Source: Diaphorobacter ruginosibacter | GTDB lineage: Bacteria; Pseudomonadota; Gammaproteobacteria; Burkholderiales; Burkholderiaceae_C | Length of the DNA stretch: 64,000 nucleotides | NCBI RefSeq assembly: GCF_014395975.1 | Contig: NZ_CP060714.1 | Coordinates: 2,170,001 to 2,234,000, forward strand | Direction: 5' to 3' | Part shown: piece after piece, positions 27,801-34,591 of the stretch | Numbering within the stretch: the first letter of the stretch is position 1 | Layout of the letters: every line of letters starts with the position of its first letter | Notes under the pieces: model-generated | Told to the model about the DNA's origin: nothing | The model's database searches: none | Seen by the model: the letters and a program-made list of their open reading frames with translations, nothing else | Program-made: the position numbers and the translations under genes

Positions 27801-27940
27801 CCGAGGCCGAGCATGACGCAAGCGATGGCAACAGCAAGACGGGAGGTGCCACGGCCGGTACTGGGTGAGCGAGCAGCCTTGCTCGCTTGGAGTCCGGCTC
27901 TGTCGATGCGCTCGATTGAGTTGACATTTTCAGTTCTCAT
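24851..27940 (-). CDS. Large secreted DUF11-repeat protein with PA14-like head and IPTL-CTERM-like tail
   Basis: 1029 residues, ATG 27940 with AAGGATCG upstream. Long signal peptide: ~33 polar residues, then RLAVAIACVMLGLGASSAQA. Residues ~55-240 look like a PA14-type lectin/adhesin head (YVGGQHDVQIQNL, TYYFGAAHDDEVKIEF, MRIYWNNQGGINLLRLGW). Then come two DUF11 domains (~270-400, ~415-540), prealbumin-like/DUF5979-type repeats (~560-850), a third DUF11 domain (~860-990) and a tail with PVPVNSRAMLALMALL followed by basic residues. The tail resembles IPTL-CTERM-class sorting signals. It is probably a cell-surface adhesin. It faces the ubiquitin-like gene and is preceded by an AT-rich regulatory region. 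Confidence 0.8.
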   Translation of the reverse strand: MRTENVNSIERIDRAGLQASKAARSPSTGRGTSRLAVAIACVMLGLGASSAQALVRFDNFRGSQNVPTPIVEPSYANYVGGQHDVQIQNLINFAAGPSANIASSGTASNINWTRDSNTLCNNGTGSQACNERLQGRVTYALVKFPTAGTYYFGAAHDDEVKIEFSTTFASMDPANYRSYDYNVPVGGVGPWTSGDNGYDHIPGNFVVSQAGACHAMRIYWNNQGGINLLRLGWRNTTPPQVATAQDYPFIPNEYLRDPADPNSYADCAVVDTDLSINKTGPTTFQTGVRFNPAYTITMWNKGPNPLSNATFADTLPAGLNVHGFTCTAFDANGNPMSNGAANLTVSERNRAYAVTMGGLLEVNASTSAPTTGPRLECTVDVTPTTTALSITNTATITVNDRDTTNNTSSWTSVREDVVSVTKTGPASAVVGQGFTYQLTVANNSGSTKNGIIVLDQLPPSVTATSAAVSEGTVNCTNLGVAGALLSCTLNQNAPDFLTGTSRVITLGVSASTPGAITNHAATSPGGSGTPASNPGPLCNTATTSCANARTTLVMPPTLTLVKQVVGGTATTNDFTLTANGPTPISGISGSPAVTQAVVSEGTYDLSEQSAVAGYAAGAWSCTINGGTPADGASVSVVNGQNATCTITNSAALLTVTKTLEGTTFDAPTAFEFSMACETPPATYSGTIQLPANTATAQTTVNIPAGSTNCQITENLASRPAAPANFSWEAPRYVQPSPDALAAGGTATAGITNPLLRNQIAVAITKNVTGAPASGAPGSYGFSLVCDTGTYEGTVTLSGTDVTGSATVSVPEGAACSALNETGKPAAPAGHSWGTETTVPPAGLIGADSKGVITNPLNAPVLTVTKSADRKSAAQGGAITYTVRIGNSGTVSSGANTTVVDKVPAGLKITGVNPGSGWSCTPSSGTGALDISCVKAAGVAAGTTDELVATLVATKSNSSDVTNTANVTTGDISCEATPAAARCTSSVTVTNEVPATPTPVPVNSRAMLALMALLVIAAAAWQARGKVRKE

Positions 27941-28350
27941 TTCGATCCTTCATCTTCAAACCAGTCACCAAAAATGGCCATGTGCTCACATCTTGCAAAG
28001 ATGGAATCACAGTGGCTGATGCCGCGAGGCCAGCCAGGACATGCGTTTTCTTACAAAGAATGATGATGGTTTGATTTTCAATACAAAAAAACTATTATAT
28101 CTTTGTTGATAGTTTTTATTGCTGCGAAAGACGATTGTTTATAGTTTTTATAAAATCAATGAAAGGATTCGACTTGTGGAACCTGAGATGCCACGGCGAT
28201 CAGCTTGAGCCCGCGGCGCGTCGACCACGGCACTGTGAGACTGGCCGTGGCGCGAGGCTCATGATGGTGTGGAGAGGGCGGGAGGGATGGACTTGCAGGC
28301 GCTTGTCTTGGCGCGGGGAGTGACGGTAACTGATCAATGGCTGATCAGAA
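27941..28350. other. AT-rich intergenic region upstream of the surface-protein gene
   Basis: No gene seen. The part at 28060-28160 is strikingly AT-rich and contains ATAGTTTTTAT twice (28109-28119 and 28141-28151). It probably holds the promoter of the minus-strand DUF11 gene. GC content recovers by 28200, and the IS element begins at 28351. TGATCA occurs twice just before the IS (28331-28346). Confidence 0.5.
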
Positions 28351-28419
28351 TGAGATAGCCCCTTGAATCTCCGGACACGGTCCATCGCTTATCTTCGAGA
28401 TAGGCATAGGACTGTGCGT

Positions 28420-28806
28420 ATGACTAGGCATACAGAAACGATTGAGGTCATCACCCGAGACCAGCGCAGGCGGCGCTGGTCGGCTGCCGAGAAGGCCGCC
28501 TTGGTTCGCAAGACGTATGAACCGGGCATGAGCGTCTCGCTCGTGGCCCGCCAGGAGGGTGTGTCGGCGAGCTTGCTATTCACTTGGCGGCGGCTGGAGC
28601 GCGAAGGCGCGCTGGTGGCTGTCGGTGCAGGCGAGGCCGTTGTGCCGGCATCGGAACTGGCAGCCGCCCGTGCCGAGATCGCCAAGCTGCAGCGCGTGTT
28701 GGGCAAGAAGACCTTGGAGAACGAGATACTCAAGGAAGCCGTGGAGATCGCTGCAGCAAAAAAATGGATTGCGCGCTCGCCCTTGTTGCCCGGGGACGAC
28801 CAATGA
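28420..28806 (+). CDS. IS3 family transposase OrfA
   Basis: 128 residues from ATG 28420. It has an HTH_8-type DNA-binding domain (WSAAEKAALVRKTYEPGMSV, then SLVARQEGVSASLLFTWRR) and a C-terminal leucine-zipper-like coiled coil (ELAAARAEIAKLQRVLGKKT). An A7 run (28758-28764, read gcA AAA AAA) is a classic -1 frameshift site that would fuse it to OrfB. It overlaps OrfB by ATGA. Confidence 0.9.
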   Translation: MTRHTETIEVITRDQRRRRWSAAEKAALVRKTYEPGMSVSLVARQEGVSASLLFTWRRLEREGALVAVGAGEAVVPASELAAARAEIAKLQRVLGKKTLENEILKEAVEIAAAKKWIARSPLLPGDDQ

Positions 28807-29666
28807 AGCCGGTCTGCTCGGTGCTGGGCGTGGCGCGCTCGAATCTGCATGTGCGGCATCACCGCCCTGGCCACTGGCAGGACAGCCGCAGAGGCCGCAC
28901 CCCGGCCCAGGATGAGCTCTTGCTGGCCGACCTGCGGCGCCACATTGCCGAGTTGCCCAGCTATGGTTATCGCCGCGCCGGTGCGCTGCTCAATCGAGAG
29001 CGACGTTCGCAAGGTCAACAGGCGCTGAACCACAAGCGCATCTACCGGGTCATGGCGCGGCATCGACTGCTGTTGCCCAAGGCGCCCAAGCGACGGCATT
29101 CGAGCCGCATTCACGATGGCCAGGTCAGTGTGCCGATGAGCAACATGCGCTGGTGCTCTGACGGCTTTGAGATCAAGTGCGATTCGGGCGAGACGGTCAC
29201 AGCCACCTTCGCCAAGGACTGCTGCGACCGGGAGATCCTGGCCTGGCGGGCTTGGGAGGGCAAGGGACTTGCGGGAGAGCCTGTGCGCGACATGCTGGTG
29301 GAAGCCGTGGAGCGGCGCTTTGGCACGGTTGAAGCCGTGCCCCTGGAGCGTGAATTGGAGTTCCTCACCGACAACGGCAGCGCCTACATCGCGCACGAGA
29401 CGCGTGGCATTGCTAGATCGCTGGGCCTGAAGCCGATCAACACGCCCGTGTGTAGCCCGCAGAGCAACGGCATGGCCGAGAGCTTCGTGAACACCTTCAA
29501 GCGCGACTACATGAGCCGTATGGACCTGCGCGATGCGCCGACCGTGTTGGCGCAATTGCCGGGTGCGTTCGAGCACTTCAACGAAATCCACCCACATTCG
29601 AGTTTGAAGATGATGTCGCCCAGGGAGTTCCGACGACGGCAGAATCACCCCGCCCATCAGGGCTAA
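28803..29666 (+). CDS. IS3 family transposase OrfB (rve integrase core)
   Basis: 287 residues if started at ATG 28803; the frame extends upstream so an OrfAB fusion by -1 frameshifting is likely. Catalytic DDE triad: Asp120 (WCSDGFE), Asp190 (FLTDNGSAYIA) and Glu226 (SNGMAESFVN). The 35-residue spacing D190-E226 is the IS3-family D(35)E signature. It appears intact. Confidence 0.93.
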   Translation: MKPVCSVLGVARSNLHVRHHRPGHWQDSRRGRTPAQDELLLADLRRHIAELPSYGYRRAGALLNRERRSQGQQALNHKRIYRVMARHRLLLPKAPKRRHSSRIHDGQVSVPMSNMRWCSDGFEIKCDSGETVTATFAKDCCDREILAWRAWEGKGLAGEPVRDMLVEAVERRFGTVEAVPLERELEFLTDNGSAYIAHETRGIARSLGLKPINTPVCSPQSNGMAESFVNTFKRDYMSRMDLRDAPTVLAQLPGAFEHFNEIHPHSSLKMMSPREFRRRQNHPAHQG

Positions 29667-29708
29667 CTTAGCGACTGGACGGTGTCCGGAACTACGGGGG
29701 CAAGATCA

Positions 29709-29801
29709 CTCGAGCATCTTCGACACGAACTACATCGCGTCACGATGGAGCGTGACATCCTGCAAAAAGCGCTGGGCTACCTTGACAGGAACCCGCAGTG
29801 A
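29709..29801 (+). pseudogene. IS3-type transposase OrfA, C-terminal fragment
   Basis: Thirty codons ending at TGA 29799-29801 read LEHLRHELHRVTMERDILQK then ALGYLDRNPQ, the terminal coiled coil of an IS3-family OrfA. The fragment begins at the first base after the intact IS, showing that the IS or a deletion removed its N-terminal part. The following GTGAAGCAGGTC could be the start of its OrfB, but recognisable sequence is lost within about ten codons. Confidence 0.6.
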
Positions 29802-30302
29802 AGCAGGTCTTCATTACCGAACCACAGCCAGGTGCTTGGCGGCCCGGTTCTAACCTGCCGGCAAGTAGCAGTTGGGCGGGCTGATCTTCATTCAGCCGAT
29901 CCATTTGCCGGGACAGGATCTGCTCCGGGATCCCCGGATCTCGTCGAACGAATCATTGGCCCAGAGGGCCTAACACTTTTGAATTTTTTGCGTGTGAAAT
30001 ATAGGTTTTTCAATGCGATTTGTAAAAAATACCGTCAGAAGTACCGACAAAAGAAAAAGTGATTCTCTACGGTCTAGAAATGCAGAAGTCATCAAAAGTG
30101 GATGGCACTTTAAAGTGGATGGCACTTTTGCAGCGAGAACTGTCGTCCAGCGGACCGTTTTGCAATCGAGGCTGGACCCGGAGGCATAGGCGGTCGAGTT
30201 GCTCGGGCGTCGCTTCAATCTGCATTTCGTTCTCACGCACTGACCCTAGGAACAAAAAAGAAGCAACACGCATGTGTTGCCGGCGGCGGCTAGTGGAAAC
30301 AA
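29802..30302. other. Mobile-element debris without an intact gene
   Basis: No intact gene. After the OrfA fragment come a possible OrfB start, GC-rich sequence, an AT-rich stretch (29980-30060), a 17-bp tandem repeat, and a short minus-strand frame (30067-30273) whose MQIEATPEQLDRL could be a transposase start but is not firmly identifiable. Confidence 0.4.
30095..30128. repeat. Perfect tandem duplication of a 17-bp unit
   Basis: AAAGTGGATGGCACTTT occurs twice head to tail (30095-30111, 30112-30128). Each unit is itself an inverted repeat AAAGTG-N5-CACTTT. Such repeats are often ends of IS elements or regulator binding sites. Confidence 0.75.
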
Positions 30303-31940
30303 ATGCCAGGCCCGCAGCCTAGTCTCATCCGTGAGCGACAACGAGTGACGGAACTGCAGGCCCTGTCTCCGGACTTCCAAGATGCAGCGCAACAGCCGAA
30401 GCCGACTTTGCAGGACAAGCTCGCCAGGCGGGCGAGGACGGCAAATTCATCGCGGGCCACGAGGGGAGATGGCGAGCAGGGCACCAACCCGGCGCAGAAG
30501 ACGATGGCGCAGGCTGTCAGCCCGGCCGATGGCAATGCCCCAGCCCCTGCCCACGCTGCCAAACCCAAGCTGCGCAGCATCCCTATCCGCGTTCTCTTCA
30601 ACGACCCAGCACTGAACCTGCGGGCCAACTACACCCTGTTCGACCGAGCCACGGCGCGGCCCCTCTGTGTGGGAGATGGGCAGACCTGCAAATGCATGAT
30701 CGCCAAGGGCGTGGAGGTACACACTTGTGAAGGCCCGGACCTGTGTGCCCTGGCCATTGAAGGCGGGTGCAAGCCGTTTGGACGCTTCCACATGCGCATT
30801 GACCACCCGGACAACCAGGCGGACGCCATAAGCACCTTTGTGCTGCGCACCACCGGGATCAACTCCATGCGCACCTTGATGACCCGCATGCAGTACCTGC
30901 ATGCGGCCAGTGGCGGATTGCTGGCGTATCTCCCACTGGAGCTGCGCCTGCGCGCCAAGTCCACGGCCATGCCACACCGCACGCCGATCTACTACGTGGA
31001 CCTGGGTATCCGCAATGGAATGCAGTTCGACGCAGCCATCAGCCAGGCAGCACAGGCTGCGGAATATGCGCAGAAGGTGGGCCACGACCAGGAAGCGCTG
31101 GAGCAAGCTGCCAGAGATGGTTATGCGCTGGGACTGTTTGAGGAACTGGAGCAGGAGGCGACGGAGATCGTTCAGGAGTTCTATCCGCAGGCAGCAGAAC
31201 CCACGGGCAGGGGATTCATATGCAGGAGATGCGTCAACCCGAGAGAGGGAGAGGCAAGCAGCATGGCTGACTCTGCAGACAAGGGGCTCATCCACCGCTA
31301 CATGCGTGGCGTCCGGTTTGATGGCCCGTGGGAATACCGAGTAACGAGCCCGTCGGGGCGCGGGCGCTACATGTTTCCGGATACAGATCGCGGGAGCGTA
31401 TCGGATCCGGAAGGCCTGGAATGGTGCCTGAGGCGTAGTGCGGCAGTGATGACGCAACGACCTATTCGCAGCATTGCTGTCTTTCCGTCATTGAGCACGC
31501 ACGCAGATGAGCACCATGGGTGGAAACAGCTGTTTCCGGGATGCGAGATCCGGAGTTTCAATGCCATCGGAGCCGAGTCGATGAATTGTCTAGGAACTGT
31601 TCTGGAGCGTGGAGGCTGTGCACTGCTCAAGCTGGTATTGCATCGCAGGCTCCATGGCAAACTGGAGGAAACCGCCTGCTGGGTCTGGGTGGTGGGTGTG
31701 GAGATGCAGGCGCAGCCTGAAACGGTAGATGGAAGCAAGCCCCGGCCAAGCCATGCCATCAGGGCCGCACTGGTTGTTAGTCATGCGTGGAGCGCGCCGT
31801 GGGGCAGCGGGTTTGGTGCTCGCGTGTCATGGGGGGCGCTCGGCCAGTGTGTTCTTTGCTCCGTGGATGGAGAGCGATTGCGAGGCCGATGTGCGGAGGT
31901 TGTGACGATCTCTACCAAACATTCTCATCATGCGACCTGA
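30303..31940 (+). CDS. ICE-associated 'hydrolase or metal-binding protein' family, with abnormal ends
   Basis: 545-residue frame. Residues ~90-305 match the family found in integrative conjugative elements and plasmids of proteobacteria: LRSIPIRVLFNDPALNLRAN, FDRATARPLCVGDG, a Cys set (QTCKCM, HTCEGPDLC, GGCKPFGR), FVLRTTGINSMRTL, LPLELRLRAKST, IYYVDLGIRNGM and the usual end VQEFYP. The first ~60 residues and the last ~240 have no family counterpart; the natural stop appears lost near 31200. The start has no good ribosome site. It is probably a relict of a decayed ICE. Confidence 0.5.
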   Translation: MPGPQPSLIRERQRVTELQALSPDFQDAAQQPKPTLQDKLARRARTANSSRATRGDGEQGTNPAQKTMAQAVSPADGNAPAPAHAAKPKLRSIPIRVLFNDPALNLRANYTLFDRATARPLCVGDGQTCKCMIAKGVEVHTCEGPDLCALAIEGGCKPFGRFHMRIDHPDNQADAISTFVLRTTGINSMRTLMTRMQYLHAASGGLLAYLPLELRLRAKSTAMPHRTPIYYVDLGIRNGMQFDAAISQAAQAAEYAQKVGHDQEALEQAARDGYALGLFEELEQEATEIVQEFYPQAAEPTGRGFICRRCVNPREGEASSMADSADKGLIHRYMRGVRFDGPWEYRVTSPSGRGRYMFPDTDRGSVSDPEGLEWCLRRSAAVMTQRPIRSIAVFPSLSTHADEHHGWKQLFPGCEIRSFNAIGAESMNCLGTVLERGGCALLKLVLHRRLHGKLEETACWVWVVGVEMQAQPETVDGSKPRPSHAIRAALVVSHAWSAPWGSGFGARVSWGALGQCVLCSVDGERLRGRCAEVVTISTKHSHHAT

Positions 31941-31948
31941 GAAAAGAA

Positions 31949-31999
31949 AAAGGATGAACCCGGCCAGCGCAGGGTTCATCCTTTCTGACTCTCTTTTTT
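31949..31999 (+). terminator. Terminator after the ICE-type gene
   Basis: AAAGGATGAACCC pairs perfectly (13 bp) with GGGTTCATCCTTT around a 10-base loop, followed by CTGACTCTC and a run of T. Confidence 0.8.
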
Positions 32000-32007
32000 T
32001 CTTTTGT

Positions 32008-32124
32008 CTATATTGGGATGCGGGTGCTATCGATGGTCGTCAGGACCGTAGACACGCAACGCTCAGCCACCGGCTTGACCGCGTTAAGTTCGAACTCGCG
32101 GCTAAATGTCTTTCTTCTCCGCAT
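32008..32124 (-). pseudogene. IS3-type transposase OrfA, N-terminal fragment
   Basis: From ATG 32124 the minus strand reads MRRRKTFSREFELNAVKPVA followed by ERCVS, the opening of an IS3-family OrfA. It then loses similarity and stops at 32008. It is too short and diverged to be functional. It marks the right side of the debris region, just before the catabolic cluster. Confidence 0.6.
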
Positions 32125-32234
32125 GAATCACATCCGGTTTCATCTTAACAAGGTGCCATCGAAACAGGCAGCAGCCCAACCCTTGTTCATCACCTGCTTA
32201 TGTGTCGTTCGGGAGGTCGTCAGTCCATACGGAG

Positions 32235-33029
32235 TTAAGTGATTTCCCGCGCGATGGCTTGAAGTTGCGGAGCCACTTCCTCACGGAGCCAGCGGATATC
32301 CAGCGATCTTCCCTGGAAAGTGCAACTCATCGCGGCCACGTCGATCCCATGAATTCGCCCGAGTGGAACAGCGACCGCCTGCACGTCTGGCACGACTTCT
32401 CCGATGGCGGTGCAGCAACCGTACTGCGGAAATTCCTGGAAGTTATCCAGTACTTTCTTTCCGTAGCGTTCCCATTGGTCGGGCTCTTTGATTTTCACTT
32501 GGTTGATCAATGATTCACGAGCCGACGGGGTACATCCGAGCAAGTAGGCACGACCAATCGAGGTGCCGAGCAAAGGATGAGTGCTACCCACGTCGTGGGA
32601 GTACACCACGCCGGAGGTGGCACGCATGACCTCGATGTAGACCATGGAGAGTCGATCACGGATTCCCATGGAGACGTTGCACCCCAGTTTCTTTGCGAGC
32701 TGCATCATCAGGGGCCGGGCGCTGCGACGAATCGTGAATTGGGCCAGCAGCGGGTAGCCCAGTGACAGGGTGGCCGGACCAAGCTGGTACTTGCCGTAGT
32801 ACTCGGTTCCCGTCAGGTAGCCAAGGCACGTCAACGTGTAGGTGAGACGCGAGATGGTGGCCTTTGGCAGATTCAGCATGTGGGCCATTTCGCTGTTGCC
32901 GAGGATGGGGCGCTCAGGTGTAAAGCAATGCAGTAGCTCCAGCCCGCGGGCGAGTGTTGTTGCAAACTGCTTGTCTCCTGCGTATTCCTCTAACCCGGTG
33001 GGTACGCATCGGTTCCAAGTGTTTTCCAT
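32235..33029 (-). CDS. IclR family transcriptional regulator 1
   Basis: 264 residues from ATG 33029; the frame is open to 33329 but upstream codons are not family-like. The N-terminal winged helix has LGNSEMAHMLNLPKATISRL, then a GYL turn. The C-terminal IclR effector domain includes GTSIGRAYLLGCTP and VAVPLGRIHGIDVAAMSC. It diverges from the first carotenoid-oxygenase operon and is its likely regulator. AT-rich direct repeats lie between the two genes. Confidence 0.88.
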   Translation of the reverse strand: MENTWNRCVPTGLEEYAGDKQFATTLARGLELLHCFTPERPILGNSEMAHMLNLPKATISRLTYTLTCLGYLTGTEYYGKYQLGPATLSLGYPLLAQFTIRRSARPLMMQLAKKLGCNVSMGIRDRLSMVYIEVMRATSGVVYSHDVGSTHPLLGTSIGRAYLLGCTPSARESLINQVKIKEPDQWERYGKKVLDNFQEFPQYGCCTAIGEVVPDVQAVAVPLGRIHGIDVAAMSCTFQGRSLDIRWLREEVAPQLQAIAREIT

Positions 33030-33036
33030 AGGTTTT

Positions 33037-33066
33037 GAAATATTGATATGGAATATGAAATATCGA
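33037..33066. promoter_or_regulatory. Candidate IclR operator upstream of the first catabolic operon
   Basis: GAAATATTGA (33037-33046) and GAAATATCGA (33057-33066) are direct repeats with a 20-base period (two helical turns). GATAT...ATATC (33045-33064) also gives dyad symmetry. The site lies 8-37 bases upstream of the IclR start, between the divergent genes. Confidence 0.5.
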
Positions 33067-33145
33067 AATTTTAAAGCCACATGTCTGCCACCACTTCTAC
33101 ACTGATTTGAGCTCGATTGACGGGCAACAAACAGGAGACAGGAAA

Positions 33146-34588
33146 ATGGGTGTAGCAGATCTACCAGTCCACGATATTCCCGCACTGAACGGCAACAACG
33201 CACCGGTTCAACAGGAGGACCATTGGGACGATCTTGAGGTGATCGGCGAGGTGCCGCAAGACATGAACGGCCTGTATGTGAGAAATGGGCCAAATTCTTA
33301 CTATCAGCCCGAGTGGCGCTATCACGCATACGACGGCGATGGCATGCTGCACGCGGTGCACTTCAACAAGGGCAAGGTCAGCTACCGCAACAAGTGGGTT
33401 CGCACCGACGGGTTGGTGGAGGAGCAGAGGGCCGGGCAATCCCTCTGGAAAGGCCTCAAGGAGGCCCCGCGTGCCGATACCCCGGACCAGCCTCTCAAGA
33501 ACACCGCCAACACCGATGTGAAGTTTCATGCCGGTCGACTTGTGGCGATGTGGTATCGCTCGGGGCTGCCCTATGCCGTGGACCCTGCCTCTCTCGATAC
33601 TGTGGGCAGCGTGGATGTCGAAAGCCGCATTGATCGCATCTCGGCGCACGCCCGTCCCGACGAGCATTCGGGCGAGTTCATGTTCTTCGACTACGACACC
33701 AAGCCGCCGTACATGCGTTACGGCGTCGTGGATGCCAACCGCAATCTCCGTCATCTCATCGATGTGCCCATGGATCGTCCCGGTCTGCCACATGACATGG
33801 CCATCACAGACCACTATTCAATCCTGCACGACTTTCCCCTGCGTCCCGATCCCGAGGCGCTGAAGCTGGGTCGCTACAAGGTTCGCTTCTTTGCCGATCA
33901 GCCGTCGCGCTTCGCCGTGATTCCCCGCTATGGCAATGCGTCGGACATCCGCTGGTTCGATGCCAAGCCGACCTACATGCTGCATGTGGTGAATGCGTGG
34001 GAGGAGGGCGTAGAGGTCGTCATGGTGGGTACGCCCTATCGCATGCACACCAAGGATGACGGGAGCCTGGATGCCGCTCGGCTTGAGAAAACCATCCATC
34101 TGCGCCAGCGTGACTTCCAGCTGCACGAGTGGCGTTTCAACCTCGAAACCGGCAAGACGTCTGAGCGCGTGATCGACGATGTGCTCAACACCGAGTTTCC
34201 GATCATCAACAGCGCCTATCAGGGCCGCAAGAACCGCTGGTCGTACCACGTGATCTTTCCGCAGGGCGGACGCGAAGAGCCGCGCTTCCCGGGCCTTGTG
34301 AAATACGACCTGGAAACCGGTGGATACATCGCCTACAGCGCCGGGCCGCAGTACTTCTACAACGAAGCCGGGTTCGCACCGCGAGACAACGCTGCGTCGG
34401 AAGACGATGGCTATCTCGTGATGTTTGTCTGGAACCCCGGGACGAGCCAGTCCGAGGTGCAGATCTTCGATGCCAAGGACAGCCGCATGGCGCAGGGGCC
34501 GATTGCGCGTGTTCTTTTGCCGCGCCGGGTGCCGCATGGCTTCCATGCAACCTACGTGAGCCAGGCCAATCTTGACAAGTGGAAGTGA
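33146..34588 (+). CDS. Carotenoid oxygenase / lignostilbene dioxygenase family protein 1
   Basis: 480 residues from ATG 33146 (AGGAGACAGGAAA upstream). Family members use a four-His non-haem iron centre to cleave an alkene C=C with O2, giving two carbonyl products (stilbenoids, apocarotenoids, phenylpropenes). Putative iron ligands are His168 (RISAHARPDEHSGE), His216 (GLPHDMAITDHY), His280 (MLHVVNAWEEG) and His467 (HGFHATYV). N-terminal GLYVRNGPNSYYQPE and YDGDGMLHAVHF are typical. Length matches bacterial lignostilbene-type enzymes. It heads an operon with an acyl-CoA synthetase four bases downstream. It is more diverged than copies 2 and 3 are from each other. Confidence 0.9.
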   Translation: MGVADLPVHDIPALNGNNAPVQQEDHWDDLEVIGEVPQDMNGLYVRNGPNSYYQPEWRYHAYDGDGMLHAVHFNKGKVSYRNKWVRTDGLVEEQRAGQSLWKGLKEAPRADTPDQPLKNTANTDVKFHAGRLVAMWYRSGLPYAVDPASLDTVGSVDVESRIDRISAHARPDEHSGEFMFFDYDTKPPYMRYGVVDANRNLRHLIDVPMDRPGLPHDMAITDHYSILHDFPLRPDPEALKLGRYKVRFFADQPSRFAVIPRYGNASDIRWFDAKPTYMLHVVNAWEEGVEVVMVGTPYRMHTKDDGSLDAARLEKTIHLRQRDFQLHEWRFNLETGKTSERVIDDVLNTEFPIINSAYQGRKNRWSYHVIFPQGGREEPRFPGLVKYDLETGGYIAYSAGPQYFYNEAGFAPRDNAASEDDGYLVMFVWNPGTSQSEVQIFDAKDSRMAQGPIARVLLPRRVPHGFHATYVSQANLDKWK

Positions 34589-34591
34589 AAA

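Larger units (their letters stand above)
28351..29708 (+). mobile_element. IS3 family insertion sequence (IS2-like group), complete
   Basis: About 1358 bp bounded by imperfect inverted repeats. The left end starts TGAGATAGCCCC with TCCGGACACGGTCCA inside; the right end has TGGACGGTGTCCGGA and ends GGGGGCAAGATCA. Two overlapping ORFs with a slippery A run lie inside. No 5-bp target duplication is visible (left flank CAGAA, right flank CTCGA). The right end abuts exactly the broken orfA of another IS3-type element. Confidence 0.82.

Noticed and set aside
30067..30273. 68-residue minus-strand frame as a transposase N-terminus
   Set aside because: MQIEATPEQLDRL is suggestive, but the rest runs through the tandem repeat and has no recognisable continuation; not firm enough to call a gene.
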